Source: Deltaproteobacteria bacterium (GTDB lineage Bacteria; Desulfobacterota; Desulfobacteria; Desulfobacterales; C00003060). From it: a DNA stretch of 8,783 bases. Under the pieces are notes generated by a model that searched no databases, was not told the DNA's origin, and was given only the letters and a program-made list of their open reading frames with translations. A program made the position numbers and the translations under genes. Location: NCBI GenBank assembly GCA_019309815.1, contig JAFDFO010000083.1, forward strand, positions 1 to 8,783, in the 5' to 3' direction. Below are positions 1-6,498 of the stretch, piece after piece (positions within the stretch are counted from its first letter, which is position 1; each line of letters opens with the position of its first letter).

Positions 1-1
1 C

Positions 2-556
2 AACGTCTTTGTAACAAACGGGTATATGACGCCCGAGGCCCTAAAGATGATTCAGCCCTACCTTGATGCAGCCAATGTTGACCTGAAGGCCTTTAATGAT
101 GATTTCTACAAAGAGCAATGCAGCGCTAAGCGGAAGCATGTGATGGAAACCCTCAAACTGATGAAGTCAGTTGGAGTCTTTGTGGAGGTTACAACGCTGC
201 TCATTCCGGGACTCAATGATGATAAAGGGGAACTGAAAGAGCTTGCCACCTTTATGGTGGACGAGCTTGGCCCCGAGACCCCGTGGCACATTAGCCGCTT
301 TCATCCCACATACAAGCTTACAGACCGCCCACCCACACCGGCGGAGAGCATCCAACGGGCCCGACAGATCGGGCTTGAGGCGGGACTCCGCTACGTTTAC
401 AGCGGCAATCTGCCCGGCGACACCGGTGAGAATACGATCTGTTACAGCTGCGGCCAGCCTTTGATTGAGCGGTGGGGTTATCACATCTCCAAGAATGTGA
501 TTACTGGTGGCAAGTGCCCGAAATGTGATGTAAACGTTGACGGCATTGGTCTATAG
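2..556 (+). CDS. amrS: AmmeMemoRadiSam-type radical SAM enzyme, C-terminal part (5' end outside window)
   Basis: The open frame enters from the left edge, so about 184 C-terminal residues are visible. They resemble the second half of the AmmeMemoRadiSam radical SAM family, relatives of pyruvate formate-lyase activating enzymes: NVDLKAF, then TTLLIPGLND, then WHISRFHP, and a C-terminal YVYSGNLPGD. The tail carries two CxxC pairs (visible residues 147/150 and 172/175) that probably form a metal-binding ribbon typical of this family. The CxxxCxxC motif that would bind the 4Fe-4S cluster lies upstream of the window and cannot be checked. The reaction catalysed by this family is not settled, and the Memo and AMMECR1 partners are not visible here. 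The ATG at 26 is internal, because family-like sequence (VFVTNGY) continues in frame upstream of it. Family assignment is fairly secure; substrate and role are unknown. Confidence 0.85.
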   Translation, partial: NVFVTNGYMTPEALKMIQPYLDAANVDLKAFNDDFYKEQCSAKRKHVMETLKLMKSVGVFVEVTTLLIPGLNDDKGELKELATFMVDELGPETPWHISRFHPTYKLTDRPPTPAESIQRARQIGLEAGLRYVYSGNLPGDTGENTICYSCGQPLIERWGYHISKNVITGGKCPKCDVNVDGIGL

Positions 557-798
557 GTTCTTACATAGGGCTTTGCTTCCACACGTACTGACTTAGTCCT
601 TGTACCACTTCTATCATCCATACATACCATTCAAGCCTGCACGAGCCGGACCGGTGAGACGTAGTCTAATGTTCGAATTTGCAGGAGAAATCGAATCTGC
701 AAGCTTGCGACGAAGCAGGGTTGCCAGAGGAGCCCATGTATAGAGAGAAACCTCGATTGAAGAGTCACCCTGGGAGGCTACTACATGAGCTTTCGTTT
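557..798. other. Spacer between two convergent genes
   Basis: About 240 bases separate the amrS-type stop from the stop of the leftward sulfotransferase-like gene. I see no convincing gene and no hairpin followed by a T-run for either side. Two imperfect 11-base direct copies (TCGAATTTGCA at 673-683 and TCGAATCTGCA at 692-702) and a 10-base palindrome GCAAGCTTGC (700-709) are present, with no evident function. Confidence 0.5.
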
Positions 799-1425
799 TT
801 ACTGCTGATTAGCTTCTCGGGTTCTGTAAACGTGGGCTGTGGGGAATCTTCTCTCCGGGACAGGCTTTTTGAGGAAAGGACAAAGTTTCTCCCAACCTTC
901 CCCTGCGCAGATATCGATGACAAGTAGATCCTGTTCTCTGTTCCTGAAATAGGACATTACGTCTCTCACGTAGCTGTTATACGATTCCTTGAAGCCTTCT
1001 TCATGGAACTCAATGCTCCCATAGAGATCAAGATGTAATTGCTCACCTATACCACCTTTCTCGAATACATCCGGCCGCAAAACATGTCTTTCAATGCTCT
1101 TTAACCAGCCGCCTATTTCTCGAACTGTCAGAACATACTTTGATCCAGGGCATATCGTATCAAGCTGTTTATATATCCTTGAGACTGGAATGTCCGCAAA
1201 TGTATCATATTCCTGAAGCTGACCAGAGTTGATAACTGGTTTGCCATCCACATAGTTGATCAGCGTCTTTGTGTATTGCCAATGTGCTGCCCTGAACCCG
1301 AGCATGTCGAGGGCCCGAGCTAAGCTTAGAGTTCCTGTTTTAGACAACCCAATACCAAAAATCTTGGAGTTATTTGTGCCGCACAGGCCAAACTTGGCGA
1401 GACACTGAACAACTGTCTTCAACAT
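799..1425 (-). CDS. Sulfotransferase-like P-loop protein
   Basis: This 208-residue protein resembles the bacterial sulfotransferase-like family (Sulfotransfer_4 type). Residues 26-35 (GLSKTGTLSL) match the 5'-phosphosulfate-binding loop, and YVLTVREIGGWLKS (97-110) matches the region in which an Arg and a Ser hold the 3'-phosphate of PAPS. The C-terminal stretch GWEKLCPFLKKPVP (177-190) is a family hallmark. Members are presumed to move sulfuryl groups from PAPS to an acceptor, but many have no tested activity and the acceptor here is unknown. The ATG has AAGGTG six bases upstream. The gene lies 71 bases downstream of the ACT-domain gene, at the distal end of the leftward block. It looks more A+T-rich than recR or dnaX, which hints at separate acquisition, but I did not compute this. 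Length fits the family and no truncation is evident. Confidence 0.75.
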   Translation of the reverse strand: MLKTVVQCLAKFGLCGTNNSKIFGIGLSKTGTLSLARALDMLGFRAAHWQYTKTLINYVDGKPVINSGQLQEYDTFADIPVSRIYKQLDTICPGSKYVLTVREIGGWLKSIERHVLRPDVFEKGGIGEQLHLDLYGSIEFHEEGFKESYNSYVRDVMSYFRNREQDLLVIDICAGEGWEKLCPFLKKPVPERRFPTAHVYRTREANQQ

Positions 1426-1496
1426 TGCTTACACCTTGATGGCAAGGCTCAAAGTCAACATGGAGAGGTCACATCATGGCATTTATGGGATAGGTT

Positions 1497-2003
1497 TTAC
1501 TGTACGCCGGAAGTCTGGGTTGAGGATAATGATTTGAGGGCCAAGTCCACATCCTGGACGTGAAAGACATAGATTGCCCGCTCCATTTCCAAGGTCCCGG
1601 AACCATAGACATAGTTGATATTGATATTGGCATCACCGAAGTCTTTTGAGATATTGCCCAGTGTACCCGGTTTGTTCTCAAGTTTCAGGACCAGCACCTC
1701 TGAGGCATTCACCCAGTATTCGGCCTGCTTCAATAGGTCCAGGGCCTTTTCCGGCTGATCCACAACGACCCGTATGAGGGAGTATTCTTTTGCTTCTTTG
1801 ATGACTGATCCGTAGCTTGCAGCAGAGGCGGTTCGCTTTATGGACCTTCCGCGGGCTTCAAACATCTCCTGAATATAGTCGGCCGCGTTCTGGATGAACA
1901 TGGCCAAAATGTTGACATTCGATTCTCCCATGAGGTCGGCAAACCGACCGAGTTCCCCCGGAACATTTCTCAAGAATACCGAAAGCTGCGTATCTTTTTT
2001 CAT
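1497..2003 (-). CDS. Tandem ACT-domain protein
   Basis: The 168 residues contain two ACT-like units. The first begins near residue 6 (LSVFLRNVPGELGR) and resumes with SLIRVVVDQPEKA around 75, after a helical insert at about 40-72. The second runs from about 104 to 160 (VLVLKLENKPGTLGNIS). Each has the PGxL turn that forms part of the small-ligand site in ACT domains, usually for an amino acid. No catalytic domain is attached, so a regulatory or sensor role is likely; the ligand and partner cannot be read from the sequence. The ATG is preceded by AGAAGG at about eight bases. It follows murI after an 84-base spacer that is strongly purine-rich on the coding strand and contains two octamer copies (TTTCGTGT, TTTCGTGA on the plus strand, 2043-2058). 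Family call is secure; function is not. Confidence 0.85.
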   Translation of the reverse strand: MKKDTQLSVFLRNVPGELGRFADLMGESNVNILAMFIQNAADYIQEMFEARGRSIKRTASAASYGSVIKEAKEYSLIRVVVDQPEKALDLLKQAEYWVNASEVLVLKLENKPGTLGNISKDFGDANININYVYGSGTLEMERAIYVFHVQDVDLALKSLSSTQTSGVQ

Positions 2004-2087
2004 TTTTCGTACCTTCTCTTCTTTTCGGGTCTTCTTTTTTTGTTTCGTGTTTTCGTGATAATTACTTTCTCTATTTCACTTCTTCTT

Positions 2088-2873
2088 TCACAACCTGACA
2101 TGCTCCAACTTCACGGTTCCCTTCAATATCGTTCCTGCAATCTGTTCAAACTGTTCGGTGATATCCGACACATAGAACTGGCATGTCCCGTCCTTCTTCA
2201 GCCTGCTCTCAACATCGGAGTTGTTGTGGAGGAAGTCTATGACGGAAACAGACAGGGCCTCTGATGAGTCAATAACCTTCACCCGTTTTCCAATTTTGGC
2301 CTGTATGATATCCTTCAGGAGGGGATAATGCGTGCAGCCCAGGATAAGAACATCTATCTGTTTGACTTTGAGTGGGTGGAGGTACTTCTTGATAATCTTT
2401 CTGGTTTCCCCCTTCTTTAGCCAGCCTTCCTCCACCAGGGGCACCAGCAGAGGACACGGCTGGCTATACACCTTCATTTCCGGCCGAATGGCTTTAATCT
2501 TGTCTTCATAAACCCGGCTATTCACTGTGGCCCTGGTTCCGATAATTCCTACACGCGTCCTCTTTGAGTCTGAAACTGCCATGTTCACCGCGGGTGATAT
2601 GACTTCAAGGATGGGCACATCAAACCGCTCCTTCAGGGTATCGGTGGCAGTACTGGAGGCGGTATTGCAGGCAACGACCAGCATTTGAGCTCCTTTTTCG
2701 AGAAGGAACTCGGCATCCTCAACAGCATACTGAATAACAGTTTCCGGGCTTTTCGTGCCATAGGGGGTGCGTGCGGTATCCCCGAAGTAAAGAATGTCAT
2801 AGTCGGGAAGATGACGCTTCAATGCCTTGACTACGGTGAGACCGCCAATCCCTGAATCAAACACGCCAATCAA
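2088..2873 (-). CDS. murI: Glutamate racemase
   Basis: MurI interconverts L- and D-glutamate in the cytoplasm, supplying D-Glu for peptidoglycan precursors. The 261-residue length is normal. Family motifs are all present: IGVFDSGIGGLTV at residues 2-14 (with Asp6 and Ser7), YFGDTARTPYG (29-39), VVACNTAS (66-73) with the first catalytic Cys69, and LILGCTHYPLL (176-186) with the second catalytic Cys180 and following His182. The only usable in-frame start close to the conserved motif is TTG at 2873, with GGGGA about nine bases upstream; an in-frame TGA lies about 13 codons further up. An ATG at 2913 in the next frame reads a plausible N-terminal extension that would join this frame if one base were removed from a run of Gs or Cs, so the start may be affected by an indel. 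Enzyme identity is certain; the first residues are not. Confidence 0.95.
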   Translation of the reverse strand: MIGVFDSGIGGLTVVKALKRHLPDYDILYFGDTARTPYGTKSPETVIQYAVEDAEFLLEKGAQMLVVACNTASSTATDTLKERFDVPILEVISPAVNMAVSDSKRTRVGIIGTRATVNSRVYEDKIKAIRPEMKVYSQPCPLLVPLVEEGWLKKGETRKIIKKYLHPLKVKQIDVLILGCTHYPLLKDIIQAKIGKRVKVIDSSEALSVSVIDFLHNNSDVESRLKKDGTCQFYVSDITEQFEQIAGTILKGTVKLEHVRL

Positions 2874-2913
2874 TGTGGGGTTTCCCCGTAAATGATGAGT
2901 CGTCAGTGTTCAT
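2857..2913 (-). other. Short out-of-frame ORF overlapping the murI start
   Basis: From an ATG at 2913-2911 an 18-codon frame reads MNTDDSSFTGKPHIDWRV and stops at a TGA (2859-2857) inside the first codons of murI. It has no clear Shine-Dalgarno sequence. It could be chance, a small leader peptide, or the real N-terminus of MurI displaced by a one-base shift: its GKP lead-in resembles the residues that commonly precede IGVFDSG in this family. Confidence 0.3.
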
Positions 2914-2935
2914 TTGTGAGTGATTGAAGGAATAG

Positions 2936-2967
2936 CAACTCACAACGGACAACAAACAACGGACAAG
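2936..2967 (+). repeat. Heptamer word array (CAACGGA type)
   Basis: Four consecutive 7-base units CAACTCA, CAACGGA, CAACAAA, CAACGGA plus a partial CAAG lie in the 130-base spacer between the ykgJ-family gene and murI. The second and fourth units give an 11-base direct repeat (ACAACGGACAA at 2942-2952 and 2956-2966). The spacer holds no other gene. It may carry the murI promoter, but no strong -35/-10 pair was found. Confidence 0.7.
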
Positions 2968-3003
2968 TGATATATTAAGAAATGTGGGCCAAAGTTGGAG
3001 TTT

Positions 3004-3402
3004 CTAAGCCTTGTCATATTCGGATAGGACGCTTCTGACACACTTCACAAGATCATCCAGATTGCCATTGTCACGAATCCCAGGGCACATTGACTTGATC
3101 ACAGCCCAGTTTGACGTGTCGACTATGATACTGTCGATGAAGGGCCAGATTTTGCACATGCGCGGCTTGACCTTGTGGATAGTGCAGAGCTCATCCCAGA
3201 AGATGCAACACCCCGATTCTTCAGTCTTGATTAAGGGCCGCCCACCTGACCAATCGCAGTAATCGGAAAGAAAGCGTTCGGGAGTTATGTCCAGGTATTG
3301 CGAAATGCGTGTAAGGTCATGATCACTTACAAAGGCTCCTCCATACCCCTTGCAGCACTCACCGCACTTCTGGCACTCAAAGAATTTCGAAAGCCTCACC
3401 AC
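3004..3402 (-). CDS. YkgJ-family cysteine cluster protein
   Basis: This 132-residue protein carries the N-terminal CxxCxxCC cluster of the YkgJ/UPF0153 family (FECQKCGECCKGYGG, Cys10, 13, 16, 17). Further cysteines follow at 49, 65, 66, 73 (WDELCTIHKVKPRMCKIWPF), 83 and 106. The family is annotated as a putative metal (Zn or Fe) chelating cluster; its biochemical role is unknown. The start is GTG directly after the recR stop (TGAC-GTG, one base between), and a second GTG follows at once. The nearest good Shine-Dalgarno, GGAGAGGAGG, lies inside the recR end about 13 bases upstream. Initiation by a terminating ribosome is therefore likely, and co-expression with recR is expected. Coupling to recR may hint at a nucleic-acid-related role, but that is only context. 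Confidence 0.85.
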   Translation of the reverse strand: MVRLSKFFECQKCGECCKGYGGAFVSDHDLTRISQYLDITPERFLSDYCDWSGGRPLIKTEESGCCIFWDELCTIHKVKPRMCKIWPFIDSIIVDTSNWAVIKSMCPGIRDNGNLDDLVKCVRSVLSEYDKA

Positions 3403-3403
3403 G

Positions 3404-4003
3404 TCAGAGACTCTGCCTCCTCTCCATGGCTCGCCTTAGTGTAACTTCGTCAAGGTATTTGAGATCACCCCCAACAGGGACACCCGTGGCTATTCGCGTA
3501 ACCCGAACAGGATGTGACTGCAGCACTTGAGCGAGATAGGAAGCTGTGGCTTCTCCTTCCACATTGGTGTTGGTAGCAAGAGCCACCTCTTTGATGTCAT
3601 CCTGCACAACTCGCTCCATGAGTTCCCTTATCTTTAAGTCGTCCGGACCGATACCGTTCATCGGGGAGAGGGTGCCGTGGAGAACATGATATACGCCTTT
3701 GAATGCACCCGACTTCTCGAGTGCGACCAAATCATTGGGGTGCTCAACAACGCAGACCATGGTATGGTCCCGACCTTTGTTGACGCAGATCTTGCAAGGA
3801 TCCGTCTCACAAAGGCCGAAACATGTTGAGCAAAACCTTATCTTCTCTTTGACTTCAAGAATGCTTTCGGACAGTGCTCTTGCGTCTTCATTGGATGAGC
3901 GGAGGATGTGTAGGGCCAGACGTGCCGCAGTCTTCTCGCCAATGCCAGGAAGCTTCGATAGATGTTTGATTAGGCGGATCAGGGATTGGGGATAGAACTC
4001 CAT
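3404..4003 (-). CDS. recR: Recombination mediator protein RecR
   Basis: RecR works with RecO (and RecF) to load RecA onto SSB-coated single strands at gaps; it forms a ring that clamps DNA. The 199 residues show the normal order: an N-terminal helix-hairpin-helix (LSKLPGIGEKTAARLA, 15-30), a four-Cys zinc site (Cys58, 61, 70, 73), a Toprim domain starting at VCVVEHPNDLVALE (83-96, acidic Glu87) with NVEGEATASYL (147-157), and the C-terminal GVPVGGDLKYLDEVTLRRA (174-192). Length is typical and no key residue is missing. The ATG is two bases after the ybaB stop (TAG-CC-ATG), with GGGGAT about ten bases upstream inside ybaB. It forms a tight unit with ybaB and the following ykgJ-family gene, the widespread dnaX-ybaB-recR arrangement. 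Confidence 0.97.
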   Translation of the reverse strand: MEFYPQSLIRLIKHLSKLPGIGEKTAARLALHILRSSNEDARALSESILEVKEKIRFCSTCFGLCETDPCKICVNKGRDHTMVCVVEHPNDLVALEKSGAFKGVYHVLHGTLSPMNGIGPDDLKIRELMERVVQDDIKEVALATNTNVEGEATASYLAQVLQSHPVRVTRIATGVPVGGDLKYLDEVTLRRAMERRQSL

Positions 4004-4005
4004 GG

Positions 4006-4320
4006 CTATGTTATCCCCGGGATATTGAACCCGCCCGTTAACTTCGTCATCTCTTCCGAAACCATCTCTTGCGATTTCTTGAGCACATCATTGACTGCAG
4101 CCGCAATCAGGTCTTCCAGCATCTGCACATCATTCGGATCGACGACTTCGGGGTCTATCTTTATAGAGAGCAATTCCTGCTTCCCATTTGCAACGGCCTT
4201 GACCATGCCGCCCCCAACTGTCGTTTCAACCGTCCTGTCAGCCAACTCCTCCTGAAGCTTGAAGATTTTGGACTGCAGTTTTTGTGCTTGCTTCATCATA
4301 TTGCCCATGCCTTTTACCAT
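4006..4320 (-). CDS. ybaB: YbaB/EbfC-family nucleoid-associated protein
   Basis: The 104-residue protein matches the YbaB/EbfC family in length and sequence: an N-terminal helix rich in Met, Lys and Gln (MGNMMKQAQKLQSKI), then the glycine-rich VETTVGGGMVKAVANGKQEL beginning near residue 31, IDPEVVDPNDVQMLEDLI near 56-73, and a C-terminal helix ending in TGGFNIPG. Family members are small dimers that bind DNA and affect nucleoid organisation and gene expression. The ATG has a strong Shine-Dalgarno, GGGGAGGG (4334-4327), six bases upstream, the best in the block. It sits between dnaX and recR as in many bacteria. The gap to dnaX (207 bases) is unusually large because it is filled with octamer repeats, so ybaB may have its own promoter there. 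Confidence 0.95.
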   Translation of the reverse strand: MVKGMGNMMKQAQKLQSKIFKLQEELADRTVETTVGGGMVKAVANGKQELLSIKIDPEVVDPNDVQMLEDLIAAAVNDVLKKSQEMVSEEMTKLTGGFNIPGIT

Positions 4321-4392
4321 GTTGAACCCTCCCCGTTCGAAACCGGTTATTATAAACCGTCATATAAGCTGATAGACCACATCATGCAACAA

Positions 4393-4478
4393 TGGAGTAC
4401 TGGGAAAAAAGCTGATATCCCCTGAAAACTCATGTTTTCTTTCCAATACTCCAGTACTCCAATACTCCAGTAATCCGG
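4393..4478. repeat. Octamer word array in the dnaX-ybaB spacer
   Basis: Four tandem octamers CCAATACT, CCAGTACT, CCAATACT, CCAGTAAT occupy 4443-4474, followed by CCGG. One opposite-strand unit (TGGAGTAC, 4393-4400, then TGGG) lies 40 bases to the left and can pair over 11 bases with the array. Degenerate TACTCC/ATTCC words continue to about 4525, next to the dnaX stop. The 207-base spacer shows no other gene and no hairpin followed by a T-run. Confidence 0.8.
4434..4463 (-). repeat. Left copy of a perfect 30-base inverted repeat flanking dnaX
   Basis: Read on the minus strand these 30 bases are identical to the plus strand at 6263-6292. They comprise two and a half octamers ending in GGAGTATTGGA and then a non-octamer tail, AAGAAAAC. 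The shared tail means the two sites are copies of one element, not independently expanded simple repeats. Confidence 0.85.
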
Positions 4479-4527
4479 TTGTTCTCACCCTGTTACTCCG
4501 TCTATTCCTACTCCAGTTCTTCCATTC

Positions 4528-6162
4528 CTAAAGGATCTTGACGTCGACCACCCTCCCCTTGAACACATCCAACGCATCCGTCACAAGAGGATGATCCAGG
4601 GCTTCCTTCTTCAAAGATCTTTCTTTATCGCTTTCCTTGTATTCGCCCTTTTTGGGGCTCGCTTTCCCGGATTCAAGGATTTTGATCTTCATCCTGCGCT
4701 TAAAGAACTGATCACATACTTTATGCAGTGACGCCATACTTTTCTTATCCCGAAGCCTGGCCGTGTGAAAGGAGTTTCCCGTCACCGTGATTTCCAGAAA
4801 ATCCTTGCCAATCCTTGTCAGACTGGCCTGTTCAACCGTGGGGACAAGAGTCGGACACTCTTTGCCAATGACTGCCAGCAGTTGTTCCCAGGTTTGTGTG
4901 AGGTTGTCGGATGATGCCGGTCTTGGCTCAGGCGCAGTTGCCTCTTGGGGGGCTGGGGGTGTTTCGGGTTCGGACGCTTGGCGGACTTCTTTTGGACGGG
5001 CCATGTCTTGACCGGTTCCTATTGCTTGAGTGAGATGGTCCAGCCTGCTGATGATTTGATCAAAGGATACGACTGGCTTCAACTGGCAAAGCTTAATGAA
5101 AAGCATTTCCAGGGCTATTTTGGGTTGAGGAGAAAGCCTGATGCCCACTTCATCCTGAAAAAGAGTAGCGAAGACCTGGTTAAGGGATTCCTGTGAGACA
5201 TCTGCGATCTGCTGTTCCATCAATGCCAGTTCGTGTATCGGCACATCGACCAGGGGACCACTCCCGTGACCCAACTTGACAATGAGGAGGTGCCGGAAGT
5301 GCTCCACCAGCTGCATGGTAAGCCGCTTCAAATCGTGGCCATGGTTATAGACAGCGTCCAGGAGAGCTAATGCCTTTCCCACGTCGTGGGCGAGCAGGGC
5401 CGAGGACAGGTCAAATATCACCTTTCGATCTACTGTACCCAGAATATCGAGAACCTGATCATCAGTAGTAGTCCCTTCAGAATAGGCCATGACTTGATCG
5501 AGAAGGCTCAAAGCGTCACGCATGCTTCCATCAGCTTCCCTCGCAAGAAGCCGGAGGCTCTCCTCGCTGATTTCAAGAGAGGTTTCCTTACAGATACTCT
5601 TCAAGTGATTTAGTATGTCTTCAAGGCTGATGCGCTTGAAGTCGTGCCTCTGGCATCGCGATAAGATCGTGATGGGAATCTTGCGGGGCTCAGTGGTGGC
5701 AAACATGAAGAGGACGTGGGCCGGCGGTTCCTCCAGGGTTTTCAGAAGGGCATTGAACGCTTCAGTCGTAAGCATATGGACTTCATCGATGATATAGATC
5801 TTGCACCGGCTGTGGCCAGGCATGTACTTGATGTTCTCTCGAAGTTCACGGATCTCGTTAATGCCCCGGTTGGAGGCACCATCGATTTCAAACACATCGA
5901 CCGCAATGCCATCCGTAATTTCCTTGCAAGAGGTGCACACATTGCATGGGACTGGGATGGGACCTTCTTTGCAGTTCATTGCCTTGGCAAGAATACGGGC
6001 CACCGAGGTTTTTCCGATGCCCCTAGGACCGGCAAAGAGCAAGGCATGAGCAACCCTGTCCCCCCGGATGGCGTTCTTGAGGGTTTGCGTTATATGAGCC
6101 TGGCCAACGACCTCTTCAAAGGTCTGGGGCCGGTATTTTCTTGCCAGTACGAGATAGGACAT
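4528..6162 (-). CDS. dnaX: DNA polymerase III gamma/tau subunit (clamp loader ATPase)
   Basis: DnaX is the ATPase of the clamp loader, which places the beta sliding clamp on primed DNA; full-length tau also tethers polymerase cores. Visible in the 544 residues: N-terminal YLVLARKYRPQTFEEVVGQ, Walker A GPRGIGKT (45-52), four zinc-binding cysteines (64, 73, 76, 79), Walker B with IIDEVHML (124-131), and the SRC sensor (168-170, ILSRCQRHDF). Domain III follows to about 365, then a Pro/Glu/Ala-rich linker (about 390-418) and a compact C-terminal domain (about 420-544). The protein is shorter than E. coli tau (643) but longer than gamma (431). I see no A-rich slippery heptamer in the right frame that would make a separate gamma form. 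The ATG is preceded by AAGGGAG at about nine bases. It heads the dnaX-ybaB-recR cluster and is flanked on both sides by octamer repeats. Confidence 0.97.
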   Translation of the reverse strand: MSYLVLARKYRPQTFEEVVGQAHITQTLKNAIRGDRVAHALLFAGPRGIGKTSVARILAKAMNCKEGPIPVPCNVCTSCKEITDGIAVDVFEIDGASNRGINEIRELRENIKYMPGHSRCKIYIIDEVHMLTTEAFNALLKTLEEPPAHVLFMFATTEPRKIPITILSRCQRHDFKRISLEDILNHLKSICKETSLEISEESLRLLAREADGSMRDALSLLDQVMAYSEGTTTDDQVLDILGTVDRKVIFDLSSALLAHDVGKALALLDAVYNHGHDLKRLTMQLVEHFRHLLIVKLGHGSGPLVDVPIHELALMEQQIADVSQESLNQVFATLFQDEVGIRLSPQPKIALEMLFIKLCQLKPVVSFDQIISRLDHLTQAIGTGQDMARPKEVRQASEPETPPAPQEATAPEPRPASSDNLTQTWEQLLAVIGKECPTLVPTVEQASLTRIGKDFLEITVTGNSFHTARLRDKKSMASLHKVCDQFFKRRMKIKILESGKASPKKGEYKESDKERSLKKEALDHPLVTDALDVFKGRVVDVKIL

Positions 6163-6248
6163 GTAGAAAGACTCCCTTTGTTATGGCCTATTTTCCATTT
6201 CTGGACTGCTGGAGTAAGAACACCTGGAGTAATGAAGTAGGGAAACGA

Positions 6249-6284
6249 TGGAGTAATGGAGCATTGGAGTACTGGAGTATTGGA
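6249..6284 (+). repeat. Octamer word array upstream of dnaX (TGGAGTAN type)
   Basis: Four tandem octamers TGGAGTAA, TGGAGCAT, TGGAGTAC, TGGAGTAT plus TGGA lie between dnaX and tRNA-Ser(GGA). Looser copies (CTGGAGTAA words) start near 6201. Bases 6272-6284 are exactly complementary to 6340-6352, so this array and the next could form a 13-base-pair stem with a 55-base loop in the transcript leading to dnaX. Confidence 0.85.
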
Positions 6285-6292
6285 AAGAAAAC
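6263..6292 (+). repeat. Right copy of a perfect 30-base inverted repeat flanking dnaX
   Basis: Identical in 30 of 30 bases to the minus strand of 4463-4434. It overlaps the last two and a half octamers of the array and continues into the unique tail AAGAAAAC. The inner edges of the two copies are 1799 bases apart and enclose the whole dnaX gene. Confidence 0.85.
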
Positions 6293-6323
6293 CGGCGCTT
6301 TGTGCGCTGTAAACATTGCTTTT

Positions 6324-6393
6324 TCCATTATTCCATCACTCCAATACTCCAGCATTCCAGGTTTTTGTCACTCCATCACTCCAACGCTCCAGG
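6324..6393 (+). repeat. Octamer word array, opposite orientation (TCCANNAC type)
   Basis: Units TCCATTAT, TCCATCAC, TCCAATAC, TCCAGCAT, TCCAGG run from 6324 to 6361; after ten bases a second short run TCCATCAC, TCCAACGC, TCCAGG follows (6372-6393). The 13-base word TCCATCACTCCAA recurs at 6332 and 6372, exactly 40 bases (five octamers) apart, as if a block was duplicated. The array stops 11 bases before the 3' end of tRNA-Ser(GGA), where a terminator or processing signal would lie. Confidence 0.8.
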
Positions 6394-6404
6394 TCAAAAT
6401 ATCT

Positions 6405-6498
6405 TGGCGGAGAGAGAGGGATTCGAACCCTCGGTACCGCTGTTAACAGTACACACGATTTCCAGTCGTGCGCCTTCAGCCAGCTCGGCCATCTCTCC
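6405..6498 (-). tRNA. tRNA-Ser (anticodon GGA)
   Basis: The minus strand folds as a class II tRNA of 94 bases with an encoded CCA end. Acceptor GGAGAGA pairs with TCTCTCC, discriminator G. The D-stem is GCC/GGC. The anticodon arm CACGA-CTGGAAA-TCGTG gives anticodon GGA, which reads UCC and UCU. A long variable arm built on GTAC/GTAC follows, with an inner palindrome CTGTTAACAG. The T-arm is GAGGG-TTCGAAT-CCCTC. The long variable arm and the leading G are expected for serine. It lies about 240 bases upstream of dnaX on the same strand. Confidence 0.97.

Noticed and set aside
679..927. 82-codon plus-strand frame with a hydrophobic stretch and a lipobox-like VGC
   Set aside because: It starts at TTG without a good Shine-Dalgarno and its second half is antisense to the end of the sulfotransferase-like gene; the hydrophobic stretch falls partly across that gene's stop.
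4393..4478. CRISPR array
   Set aside because: The units are 8 bases with no unique spacers of 30-40 bases between repeats, and no cas gene is present; it is a simple tandem word array.
4640..4670. Programmed frameshift site in dnaX (CCCAAAAAGGG on the coding strand)
   Set aside because: In the zero frame the bases fall as CCC AAA AAG GGC after AGC, which does not give a good X XXY YYZ heptamer, and it lies near the C-terminus, not at the gamma/tau boundary.
5716..6240. 174-codon open frame on the plus strand opposite dnaX
   Set aside because: It lies wholly antisense to the conserved ATPase domain of dnaX, has no recognisable family, and follows from the codon use of the opposite strand.
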